A stretch of DNA of 64,000 nt from Anagrus nilaparvatae (Eukaryota; Arthropoda; Insecta; Hymenoptera; Mymaridae). This document shows positions 48,131 through 59,799 of this stretch, piece by piece (the stretch's first letter is position 1; every line of letters begins with the position of its first letter). Where the stretch lies: positions 65,936,501 through 66,000,500 of the forward strand of contig JAKSXM010000007.1 of the NCBI GenBank assembly GCA_022575985.1, read 5' to 3'. The position numbers and the translations under genes were made by a program. The notes under the pieces were generated by a model that saw only the letters and a program-made list of their open reading frames with translations, did no database searches and was not told the DNA's origin.

Positions 48131-50023
48131 CTATTGTCTTAAACTTTACCATTTGTCATTAAGCTACACTGAAAGATATATTCTCTAATGACAACAGAAT
48201 GACAAACACTTGGTCAAATATTTATAGTGCATCCTAAAGTTTAAGGGGGCTCAACTTAGAACGCTTTCTGTCGAGTGTAGTAATTCAAGTTATTATTAAT
48301 GAAAATTAATTAATGAAAAAGAAAGTTTAATTTTTTATGCAAAATTATAAAAGCTAAAAGTTTTAACTACAAATAATCATCCGAGTAATAATCTTAAAAT
48401 TTGTCGTAAACAAAAATTTAATCAATAGAAGTAATTCGCTTGAGGCCTGTTCAATGTAAAATAATGTACACATACTATACTTAATGCGATTTATCACTTT
48501 TACTAAATTATAACAAATCAATCACGAAAAAGTACCTAGCAGCTCATTTATCTGAAAACAAAATATTTGCAGATTTTTACTTTTTATGTATCTAGGATGA
48601 TTAAATTCTAATTCGTTCAGCGTTGTCAGAGCTTTGCGTGGGTCATTATGGAGCTTATGATTAATCCATAATGATCCGTAGGTACTGATCGCTGCAATTT
48701 GTTTTATTTAAAAGTAATCTCAAAACAAAGAATGTATTGATTGAAATTTTTTTGGAAATTAACAAAAAAAACAGCAAAATTTTGATTCTTGTTTTCAAAT
48801 AAATATATTTAATATTTATTGTATAAAATTTGTGAAGTAACTCAAGCTATACTGGCCGAAATGTCCTGCTCAAAACTTAATAAAAATTAATTTCTACTCG
48901 GAAATTTGAAATTGAGTATTTTTCATAATCAAAAAGCACCAAGCAAAGCACAAAAAATTGATTAAAGCTCAAACTTCACCCAATATGGGTAAGAGTCTTC
49001 TTTTTAACCTGATGTTATCTTCACAGCATATGCTTGAAAAGAATGCTTATGCCCATTGACGAAAGAAAAATTGGTCTCAGGGGGTAAATTGGGATCGGCA
49101 GAATTTTTTTTCGAGCTAGGAAAATATGAAGGGATGTGTCAAATTTTCTAATCCACAGCAGGTAATATACAGGTAATAAAGACATAATTCCAATTTTTGC
49201 AGATATAATTTGCCCTTTGTGAAGAAAAAATATGTTTAAACTTCGGTTGGAAACTTTTATCATTCTAAATGCGATTACAAAATCGCTACGGTCCTATAAT
49301 ATTTTGTATAATTGTCAAAATAAACTTTTTTAAGAACGAGCTTCAGATTTTGTCTCGGAAATACTTGATTTTTGGCCACTGATCGAAAAAATTTATTAAA
49401 AAAATTTATCGCAAAAATAAAAAATTTAAACGTAAATTATTTTTAATATCAAATATTTATAACATTTTTATGAAAATACAATTTTTTATTTAACTTTATT
49501 TTTATGTATAAGAAAATAAAAATTTTTATTTCTAAAAAAAATTTTTTTAAATCCGGGTCAAACATTTTTATTCATATTAAAATTTCTCAAACATACATAC
49601 GTGCATAAAAGAATCTAAAAGAATTTTCATTTTTTAAACCAATCCCAGAAGTCCAATTTAGTTATCAAATTTGACCTAAATTTTTAATAAAAAAAATAAA
49701 TGTATTCACAAACACACCGCGCTTTAAAATGAAAAAAAAAAAGAATATATATATTTTTTTGCAATTTCTTTTTCGTTGCACAAAATAAATTCATAAATAA
49801 TCACATATCATCATCATTTGTCGTCTACATACTAGGAAATAAAGTATACACACTAAACAGAAAGATGAAACATACAAAAGTTATAGAGTAGTAATAAAAG
49901 CATACAAAAAATTGGAATTTTTACAAAAAAAAAGCTCAATAATTTTAAACTGGGCGCGGTATATCTGGTAGCTTTTTTCAGGGTAAAAAAATTTTATACA
50001 GCTTTTTACTCTCTGGTTTTGTA

Positions 50024-50030
<7 letters not shown>

Positions 50031-50070
<40 letters not shown>
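50031..50070. repeat. (TA)n microsatellite
   Basis: About 19 uninterrupted TA units. It is a candidate length polymorphism. Confidence 0.9.
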
Positions 50071-50072
<2 letters not shown>

Positions 50073-51489
50073 GATAAAGTATCTAGGATGCGAGAGAAGG
50101 ATTTAAAAGGGGAGAAGTTTTGAAGCTCAAACTTGGCGACAGAATGTCGGACGCCAGGAATGGCGCCACGACGGTTTGGCGCCATTTCTAACCCCCAGAC
50201 ATTTTTATGTATAGATATTACCTTTTAAAATACCTAAATCTAGGCACATATAAAGATTTTTTTATTCATCCCTTTTGTACCTATCTTCATTAGTTTTTTT
50301 TACAACCTCGGCAGGAATTTTGCAATTTTTTTTATTTTTAGGAATTAAAATTAATTGTAATTATTTTTTTTATTAAAAAAATGTAATGAAGTTTTTTTTT
50401 ATAGGTTATGTAATGAAAAAATATGAAATTTAATGGGCGCGGTTCATTTGATGCTTTTTGAAAGAGTCTAGAAAGTCCATTTGCAAAACTTCAAAAAAAC
50501 TTCTTGAACACAATAAAAATTCAAGCTTTTTACATAAAAGCACGAAAAGCTTATTTAGTAGAGCTTGAATCGAGCTTGAATTTAAAATTTTTGACTTCAA
50601 ATAAAACTTTTTTTAAAGTTTCTGAAGTCAAATGAATCTTTTTCATTAAAAAAAATGCATACAAATTTCCTCTATAAACCGAAAAATTTATTTATAAGAA
50701 AATTTAAAAAAAAATCTCTTAGATACACAAAAAAGTTACTTTTGATGAAAATCGAATAAGATATATAAAATAAATAAATAAAAAAAACAAAGGAGAATAA
50801 AATTTGCAAAAGAATTTGACGTCAATGAGATAAATTACCCTAAATTAAAATAGTCTAAACACACAAAGACTAAAATAAGAATAAATGGATCTCTGTTACA
50901 AAAGTGTCAAGTTCATGCGTACACTACTTTTTTTCTTTTTTTTTTTTATCATTTATGTATACATATACTTAGTTTCAATTAAATTGAGTAAAAAAAAAGG
51001 GAAAAAATGTATACGGATTTGTTAAAGTAGATGATTGACTGTATAGTTTTTTTTTTAGTTTTCTGACGGGGGAAAACAGGCTTAATTTTTTTTCTTCTTG
51101 GATTTATATGTATTTATTTTTATAAAAAATGTTCGAGTGGCTGCTGAACAGATATTTTTGTTTTAAATGTAGTAAAAATGAAAAAAATAAAATTTTATAT
51201 GTAGTAAAAATGCATGAAAAATAAATATTATTGATAATATTATACGTTGTGAAGATTTGCAAATGTGGAGACGTTACACTCGAAATTGCAAGTATAATAC
51301 CCAAATTATACTGGAAATTAGGAGGGATATTTCACGAGATGAGGTCATATTATTCAGTTAAAGATGATGCTGAAAATATTTTTTCGGTAAAAAAAAGGGA
51401 GGTGGTGATAATAGCCGCACAAATTTTTGAGTCCCGAAGGTTCTCTGACAGTGCAATACACTGGAATCATCAAAAATACAGGTTTTAGG

Positions 51490-51950
51490 GGTATGCTTTC
51501 GCAAAATTTACAAAAATAATGAGTTTTGTTTTTTTGGCCGCTTATTAGAAATTCCGGGGTCCCAACACAACATCCTTAACTTTGAAAAAAAAACCCCTTT
51601 CAAAAAGGGTATTTTTTGGTATTTTTGCAATTTTCATAAAAAATATCTAAATTTGGTTAAAAAATGTCTAATTTCGGAGTGTAAAGGTTTTTAATGGATG
51701 AAAATAGCAACTTTAAATTTGCTAAAACATTCCAAAAAATTGATGCTTTCGCAGTATTCGTTAACTACAAAGAGATTAGATCCATAATATTTCAGCGAGT
51801 AGTTCAGTTAAATAAATGAAATTAAGCATAAAAAAATGAATTCAACTGGCAAGAAAACGTGTATTTTTTAATCGCGCCGCGGCCTGGAAATACGCGTTTT
51901 CTCCCCACTGAAAAAGAAAAATTGCATTTTATCAAAATATATTATTTTTT
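51490..51950. repeat. Fragments of two dispersed repeat families
   Basis: 51490-51740 has 'aaattccggggtccc' and 'aaaaagggtattttttggtatttttgc', as in the blocks at 1130-1575 and 13790-14450. 51850-51950 has 'ggcaagaaaacgtg', 'cgcgccgcggcctggaaatacgcg' (split) and 'tctccccactga', as in the palindromic family at 40941-41331. Confidence 0.5.
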
Positions 51951-53172
51951 TCTTCATTCAAATAACTCAAACTGAAAATTTTGCCATCCCAAAATCGACC
52001 AAAGGGATAATGCTTGTCCCAATAACTGTGCTTTTTATTAAAACATGAAAATTAGTGTTGGCTAAAAAATAAAATAACTACCGCAAGATTTAACATTACT
52101 TTAATTTTTTTTAAATCTTTTATATTAATCTGGATTAAAGCTATAATTTCTTATAAATTATTAAAATAGTTTTTCCTTAAATAACCAATAATTATAGGGT
52201 GAGAATTAAAGGTAAGTGATAAAATTTCTTGAAAATAATGTCTACGTTTAATGGAATTATATTTTTATATTTAAGTATAAAAACAAAAATAAAGATCAAA
52301 TTGATCATACTATTTTAACCTCAAAAGCTCTTAGGCAAACAAAAATTGACAAAAATCTACAATTTACTGAGATAATATTTATTTAACACAAATATTGAAA
52401 CAATTAAAATAATAATAATCCATTAGATTGATGAAAAAAAAATAATATGGAGTATAAAACTTACATATAACAATTATACTTTACTTTTTATTCTTATAAA
52501 AATATTGTTTTATCTATTTACCGATTTTGAGGTTATAAATTTAGAAATTCAGGATTTAGAGTCAATCATTTTGAATTTAAAAAAAACTGACTTCAGAATT
52601 GTCATTAATCAGCAATATTTTTCAAATAATTGAATTTTTGGGTTATTTTGGGTGATTTAGCGCTAATTACTGAAATTTGGCCATCGTAAAATGGATGAAA
52701 CCTTCAAAATTGTTTTTAAAGATCAAAAATGCGTATGAACCACTCGGTTTGAACCATATTAATCTATTTAAAATTTTTGGATGTACTGAATATATATGAA
52801 AATATCGAAGAAAATTCTTTAACACATATTTAGCTGAATAAGTAATCAATAACCAAAATAACCTCGATAACTTTAAAAATTTTTAATTTTAAAAAAATAT
52901 TCGATTTTGCTTTAAATTTCAAGCTTGGTAACTTATCTGAATAGAATATAGAATAAAATCAAATCCGACTTTGTATTATACTATTATATGAGGCTAAATA
53001 AACACAAAAATAAAAAGTATCATAATTGGGTAATAACAATCTAACCATATAATTATAGGAAGGGTCAAAATTTTCACAATACAAAAAAAACCCCAATTAT
53101 AAAAAAAATAATATCACTTTGAATATTATTACATCAAGCAGTAAAATTCATTCAAATATAAAATTATATATA

Positions 53173-54394
53173 TATATGGACGATTCTTTCTCAAGCCACA
53201 CCCGTCTGTCCAAGAATGGAGGTAACTTAAAAAGATTATTCTCATTGACCTATTCAACTCTGCAAATCTAAAGTGTCAATTTTAGGCGCTGAGAGGCGGC
53301 TGGTCGACATTTAAAAAATAGCAAAATCGAAATAAAAACGCTCGTAAAAACGATAATTTTTGTAATTATTTTTTTCTTTAATGTTTTTATTTATTAAAAC
53401 AACGAAAACAGAACCATCCGTGTGGTAATCAGTTGATTCTTTAAATAGTTTTGTGGGAGCTATGTAGTTTTTAAAAATGAGTAAAAAACGGCTACTTTGA
53501 GTGATGATATCTCTGGAACTATAGTTGCAAAATAAGAAAATTCTAGCGCAAATCGTTGTTTAAAAACATGTAATAAGTGTGCCAAATGGCAGAGGATTTC
53601 ATCGGAAAGTTTCGGATTCAGCAATTTTCGGGTACTAATTCCTTGTCATTTGGCACACTTCTTATGTACCAAAGCACTACTATTTTTCGCTAAAAGTTTT
53701 TTATTTTTGGTTTTGTAGGTTCAGAGATATCAACACTCAAAGTTGACGATTTTTAGGCTGGTTCTATAGAACTCCGTAAACGCAAACCACAGCCGCAACG
53801 CAATGCGCACAACACACCACGCAAGCGCACAAACACGATTTTGGTTTGGCTGATTCTACGCCGTAAATAGGGGTCGCAAACGCAAGCGTAGCCACAACGT
53901 AATGCGCACAAACCAAAATCGTGTTGCACGCATGCGTGCTGTGTTGTGCGCATTGCGTTGCGGTTGCGACACTCATTTACGGCGTTTGTAGAACCACCCT
54001 TTGTGCTCATTGCGTCGCGGCTGCGGTTTTGCGATTACGGAGGTCTGTAGAACCAGCTTAAAAACTATACATAGCACCCGCAAAACTATTTAAGGAATCA
54101 ACGGATTACCACGCGGATGGTCTTGTTTTTTTTTGATTTAATAAATCATAACTTTAAAAAAAATATATATTCAAAAAATTTACTTACTTTTATTTTGATT
54201 TTTGATTTTCAAGTGTCGACTAGCCGCCTGTCAGCGTCTAAAATGCGTACCTTAGATTTACAGAGTTGAAAAGGCTAATGAGAATAAACAACTAGACCCT
54301 TTTCCAGTCAGTTTGAGAAAACCAAAATCCTTTTGAGTTGACTCTATTTTTAAACACAGGAGGGTGGCCGTCTTAAAAAAGAATCGCTCATATA
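53173..54394. repeat. 1.2-kb foldback carrying a nested MITE
   Basis: 'tatatggacgattcttt' at the left is mirrored at 54378-54394. Further matching pairs, in mirrored order, are 'actctgcaaatctaaagtg' with 'accttagatttacagagt', 'gaggcggctggtcgac' with 'gtcgactagccgcctg', and 'ccgtgtggtaatcagttgattcttta' with its complement near 54095. The centre is occupied by a separate GC-rich hairpin (53756-54057). Confidence 0.78.
53756..54057. mobile_element. ~300-bp GC-rich hairpin MITE, possibly PIF/Harbinger type
   Basis: It begins GGCTGGTTCTATAGAACTCC and ends with 'ggaggtctgtagaaccagc'. The inverted match continues through 'cgcaacgcaatgcgcac' and its complements, with several internal mirrored copies. 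TTA lies on both sides (53753-53755 and 54058-54060), the target duplication typical of PIF/Harbinger transposases, but three bases in AT-rich DNA is weak evidence. It is much richer in CpG than its surroundings and sits at the apex of the larger foldback. Confidence 0.72.
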
Positions 54395-55484
54395 CACAGA
54401 CGTACATGATTCATTAAATATCAAATATAATGCATAAATTACCACTTGAATTATAATTACAAAAATTCAACGTACACTACAATTATAATACATGCTCTAT
54501 TTCAAATCACAGTATACTATTTTATTATTGTATTTAATTTAAAAAAAAAAATTATTTTTTTATTGATATCTTCATTTTATAATACAGTGATAATAATTAT
54601 GTGAAGCGGAAAATGTTTTAGATTAGAAATAATATAAAGTATTAAATTTAAAACTATAGAGAGAAGAAAAAATAAAATTATTATATCATCAAAAACAATG
54701 ACTATAATTTTCCAAGGCAATTAATATTATTGTGTTATAGATATGTGATACAATTATTCTGATAAAAATATATATATATTTATTTTTCTTTGTGTGGTGA
54801 TTCTTTTGTTTTTTATATTCAGTATTGGATATATCTAAATGTATGAAGTTTTTGTTTATGCTTTTTTTGATAAAATATCAATTGATTTTTTTAGGGCGAA
54901 TGGAATGGGAGGAAGAAAGGAGGATGGAGTATCTGGAAAATATAGTTAGAAAAAATCAAAGCTCGAAACAGTTTGAGATACAAAAAACGTTGTAAGATTT
55001 TACTTAAAAAATGATAAAATCATATATAAAGTTTTCTGACTTTTTTTTGGGTTAAAAAGTAAACGGAAATACAATTATTGGAACATTGCAATTGATGGTT
55101 CTATTTGTAGTCAAAACGCCAGCAAACGAAGAAGAAGTTTAATTAGTAATTTAAGTTATTTCAAACAAAAGTTGATTTACAAGTTTCGGGGTCACTAATT
55201 TCGAGGTTTGAAACCTGTAATCCGGATTATGATTCGGGACCCCGAGAATCAAAGAAATATACTAAAACTTGGCTTAACATGCGAAGATTTTTAAGAAATT
55301 GCATTTTTGCAATTTTTGCTAATTTTGAGGGAAATACTTTGAGCTACTGTGGTCATTAAAAAAATGGATCAATCGGTTAACTAAGATGGATCAAATTTGT
55401 TCCATTTTGGATGCAATTTACATTGCTAATGGCAACGTGACTGCTGTGAAATAGTAAAGTTTTAAAGATATTTAAGAAGCGAAA

Positions 55485-55626
55485 AATAGTATATTTACTC
55501 ACTTTCAGAAAAGTAAAAAATGCCCCAAATTGCAGTTTACCATCCTCGGCTTCGCCTCAGAAGGTAATTTACGTGCGATTTGGGTCATTTTTTATTTTTC
55601 TCGCCATGTGTCGTAAATGTACTATT
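55485..55626. repeat. 142-bp minimal palindromic family copy
   Basis: It starts AATAGTATATTTAC and ends 'gtaaatgtactatt'. The two halves are imperfect reverse complements meeting at 'cctcggcttcgcctcagaagg'. It is the shortest complete copy of the family seen at 40941-41331 and 19160-19550, so it probably shows the minimal element. Confidence 0.75.
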
Positions 55627-55723
55627 TTCCACAGGATTTTCCTCCTGGATTTAAAACTTGGAACTTTCTGTACTCGTTGAGCACATAATATGCAGAAAAT
55701 AAATTTTGTAGGTAAAATGACAT

Positions 55724-55890
55724 TAGCGTGCACATAAAATACTAACATAACTATACTTGGCCGGGGACGCTAGTGTCCAAACTTTTGCACCCTTGATACT
55801 TAATATACTTAATATACTTTAAGAAAGATCAAAGCAAGTAGTATAGGTCAATATTCTACCCTGTTAAAAGTCATATCTATTAATATATAC
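55724..55890 (+). repeat. Low-copy dispersed repeat, copy 1
   Basis: 'ttttgcacccttgatacttaatatact' and flanking phrases resemble 61770-61935 ('ttttgcgcccttaataatcaatatact'). The similarity is partial and short. Confidence 0.35.
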
Positions 55891-55899
55891 ACAAAAAAT

Positions 55900-58500
55900 A
55901 GTTTAATTGTGAGAAATGAACAAAAACTTAGAAAAAATTTTTAAATTTAAGAGAAAAATTGTAACTTTTCTTAATTTTAGTATAATGAAGAAGCAGAAAA
56001 TTCTTTATATTTCTTTAGTCTTTAAAAAATTGTTAATTTTTACGAAATTTAAAAATTTTTATACTAAAATTAGTAATTTTTCAATAAGTAAACTAATTTT
56101 TCCACAAATAAACTATTTTTTTCTGTCTTTTTACAGAACTTAGTTTTATCAATGCCTAAAAAATGAAAATTTTTTAAAACTAAAAATACGATAGCAAGTC
56201 TTTGTAGTATTAATATTGGTAAATCTAAGATAAGCATAAGCAAAAGATAATATTTGTTATTTCAGAATTACTAGAGCAGAAACAGGAAAGGAACACAGTA
56301 AAAGCATTATTTAACCCAATTAAATGAAAAAAATTTTACCAAAAAAAATAGCTACTGTAAGATAATTATATAAATTCAATTAAAAAAATAATGTAAAAAA
56401 ATTTTTTTTCTCTTTTTTTTTTAATTGATACTCTGGTCGTTACGTTACTGGCAATCAGTATTCGTTATAAATAGCTTGAAGCTTTTAATCTCGTTTTCAT
56501 TAAAACAACGCGATGGAATTCAATATAATCTCATCGGTATTTTTATTATTAACTTTATGAATTATTTTTTTCAACGTAAAAATTAAATCACTTATACTAG
56601 AAAAAAAATATTTTTTTTTTACTATACATAATCAGTCTTATCATAAATTATCACGAGTATATTCTGATTATGTAAAATTTAATTTAGCGTAAAATTTTTT
56701 TAGTTGGGGTCACGTAAAATGATTAAGGAGTGCTTTTAAAATTTTTTTAAAAATCTTGTTTGAAATTTTATAATTGTTTTTAATGAATTTAATGAACGTC
56801 TGCCAAGTTAATAAGTGCGGTATACGTCTTGGAATAAGTTTTTTAGGATAATTTATTCTAAATAACGAAAGTAAATGATTAATTCATATGGTAAAGTTAC
56901 TGACCGTTATTTGTTTGGTTGCCAAATTATTTTTGTCTTAATGTAAAGAAACAACAAAATTTAAGTAAAATTTGCTAACAATTTTTTCATTTGTTCTAGA
57001 TTTAATAACAACTATGCTTATTAGAAAATTATAAGAGAAAATTTTTGCAAATTCCGTATTGGTGATAAAATTGATTTTTTCTGGATTTTTTCTAGATAAT
57101 ATTTTATTGTACGAAGTAATTGGAAATTTTACTGCTTATTGTTACTAAATAATAATTATGAATAAATTTGAATAAATTTAATTATTCATTGTTTTCTAAT
57201 GACTAAACATATAACTGTTTACTATAAAGCAATTTACAGAAATATAAGTCCTGAGTCTGGAAAACTTAAAATTCCACTACTTTTCAAGAAAAATTTTTTT
57301 TTTATCCTTTGGGCTTCCTTTAAGAACCCGAAATTTAATTTTGAATTTTTCGAAAATCGATTTTTTGAACATAAAAAATACACACCATTTTAAAATTTTT
57401 GTTTATATAGTTCTGATGGGTAAAACCAAAAAAATATGGTAAAAAAATGGTAAAAAAATGGTAAAAATATATTAAAACCATATATGGTAAAACCATATTT
57501 TTTAATTTTTTCGAAAATTTTCTGGAGAAGGAACCATTTTTTAATACTCAAAAATTCAAAATATTCTACCGCCGTTTACCCGCGCTTTTTAACTGCTATG
57601 AAATTTTTATTTTTTTTATTTTTAAAAATATCTTTTCAAAAACCTACTTCAAAATTGCATTTTAACCGAAATAAAAACATTTTACGAAAATTTTAAATTG
57701 TGTTTTGGACCTGGGTTCACAGGGACACTAAAAATTATTTTTGAATAAATTAAAACAAAATTCAGAACAAGACTATTTAAGCTTCGGACGCAGAAAGTAA
57801 ATCTATTCAAATCTTGCTCCAATTTTTCGGTGTACGAAATAGCAAAGTATTCTATAAAGTATTTAAATAATTTTATTCCATAAGTTATTGATGATAGAGT
57901 GTCAAACTGGATGATTAGTGTAAAAATACATGCAGTGCACTCATGCAAAAATATCAGGAAAAATATCTTTGATTTAAGTGTTTGAAAGTCTTTGCGAATA
58001 CAATAACTCATCAGTGTTTTGAAATGTTAAATTTCGATAATTTTATTCTTTGCAATCAATTGTACTTCCAAAGAAATACATTTAAAAACTGTCTTGAGGA
58101 GAAATATAGCGATATATTTTATAGATTTTTTTTTGTACGTGCTGGTTTGCATGTAATTGAATTGAGCTTTAGTCCCCTGCAAAATTTTCACAAAATAATT
58201 GCAGCAATTTTAAATATAATCACGCATTTATACCTACTTTACAACCCAAGTTACAATTAACAATAATATATTCTAAAAGACAATCTGATTAATAATGATC
58301 ATCATAAGAATATATCCTTTAGTCTGAACGAGCTAATTTATTTGAAACCAGGAACCATATAAGAAAAGGTTTACAATAGGTTTCTTGGGTCACAGAATCT
58401 GAATCCAGGGTCCAAAGTCATTAAAAACACTTAAATCAGCAATAAACTAAAAAACTTAAAAGAGTAGTCCTTGTATGGGTTTTTCGCAATATAATTTAAA
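55900..58500. other. No supported gene
   Basis: AT-rich DNA. Frames at 55916-56143, 57682-58011 (minus) and 57982-58260 are the longest but have no recognisable family, membrane pattern or splice partners. A degenerate 'atggtaaaa' repeat lies at 57417-57515. Confidence 0.4.
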
Positions 58501-58504
58501 AGTA

Positions 58505-58745
58505 CCCACGTAAAAGGATTAAGCTTAATTTTGGTTAAGCTTATTGAAGTAAGCTTACTGGAGTAAGCTTACTGGATTAAACTTACTGAAGTAAGCTTAC
58601 GCACTAACCTAAAAAGGCTTATTTTTTAAAATTAAGCTTACGGACTAACCTCGGACTAACCTAAAAAGACTTAATTTTTAAAATTAATCTTTTTTAGGTT
58701 AGTCCGTAAGCTTACCCAAAATTAAGCTTAATCCTTTTACGTGGG
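58505..58745. mobile_element. 241-bp MITE with TA target duplication
   Basis: The ends CCCACGTAAAAGGATTAAGC and its complement are perfect inverted repeats that extend about 30 bp. TA lies on both sides (58503-58504 and 58746-58747), as for Tc1/mariner-type insertions. The middle is made of repeated 'taagcttac' units and mirrored 'ctaacctaaaaag' units. No coding sequence. Confidence 0.85.
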
Positions 58746-58835
58746 TAATGCCAGTGGCAGATTTCAAATAATCGAATACCTAACCTCAAAATGTGAAAAA
58801 TCGTCAATTTCAATCATGAATTTTAATTTAATTTG

Positions 58836-59793
58836 AGGTCCAAATTCCTTTAGATGTACTAGCAGAAGTGTCTGATAGAGTAAATATACGAAAAGCTCTT
58901 AGTCGTCAGCGCCTCAAGAACTTACCGCCAAACCCAACTCATATTCAAGATTTAAACGAAATTCCAGACCGACACAAGCATTCTTTGGGTGGTGCTAATT
59001 TTTTATTATATGATTCACTTAATGATGATGATGAAGAAAGAATTCTTGTTTTTTGTAACGATGGCAACATAAAGCAGTTGTTCGGTAGTAAAATTTGGTT
59101 TGCTGATGGAACATTTAGTAGGTCACCATACATTTTTTTTTAACTCTATGTATTAATTGGGTCGATAACTCAAAGAGATTCTAGAGGGGTTGAACATTAA
59201 GAAGAGCACGAGAACTCAATTCAGAAACGTTGCTGGATTTTATGATGTGAGACTTCGAAGTTGCAATGATTAATGCCATTAAAGAAATTGTTATATAGTG
59301 ACCTCACAAAATTAATGAAAGTTAGAACACAAATGTTATCTGCGTTAGCTTTTGTTCCTGTGGAAGACATTCCAACACACTTTAGATCTTTAAAAGATTG
59401 TCTTGCACCAACATTGGCTCCAATATATTCATATTTTGAATCTACTTAGGTAGGTGTAGCTCAAAGGGAAAGAGGAAGATTAGATCCGCGGTACCATCCC
59501 TGTCCAGGCCTCAATATAGTTCAGTATTGTATAGAAGTGCCAGGACTAATAACGCCTCGGAGGGGTGGTAAAACCGCTTCCAGCTGTTAGTAGGTAATAA
59601 AAATCCCAGTTTGTACTCTTTTCTTACGGAACTGAGCAAAGAGTAAGCCGACACTGAAATTATGCTAAGACAAATTGAATTGAGGCAGAAAATAAGAAAA
59701 CGGCAGGATACGAAAAAGAAGCAAAGAGAAGACCAAATTTATAATGTAGTGTCAACTTATGAAGAAAGTGAAAATATTCATGGATACTTATAA
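58836..59793 (+). pseudogene. MULE-type transposase pseudogene (FLYWCH-associated family)
   Basis: The translation from about 58836 reads through 'VSDRVNIRKALSRQRLKNLPPNP' (split), 'GGANFLLYDS', 'DDDEERILVFCNDGNIKQLFGSKIWFADGTF', matching the start of the MULE transposase catalytic domain common in insect genomes; DGTF carries the first catalytic aspartate. The frame breaks at about 59143. Later pieces are recognisable in other frames: 'TQMLSALAFVPVEDI' (about 59330), 'RERGRLDPRYHP' (about 59470), a 'TNNASEGW' segment (about 59545) and a basic C-terminal coil ending at a stop at 59793. The middle of the domain is missing. It is a dead, truncated copy with several frameshifts and stops. Confidence 0.82.
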
Positions 59794-59799
59794 ACATAG

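Larger units (their letters stand above)
46400..53170. other. Repeat-bearing gene desert
   Basis: No gene is supported over this span. Identifiable items inside are the dispersed repeat at 47855-48130, the TA microsatellite at 50031-50070, and repeat-family fragments at 51490-51740 and 51850-51950. A small GGCGCCA-type palindromic patch lies at 50150-50190. Confidence 0.45.

Noticed and set aside
53753..54010. Frames of 70-85 aa with Cys/Ala/Arg-rich translation
   Set aside because: They come from the GC-rich hairpin MITE; the repeat units, not selection, keep them open.
57682..58260. Two hydrophobic frames (109 aa minus, 92 aa plus) considered as receptor fragments
   Set aside because: No recognisable receptor motif, and no matching exons nearby. 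Hydrophobic residues are expected from AT-rich codons.
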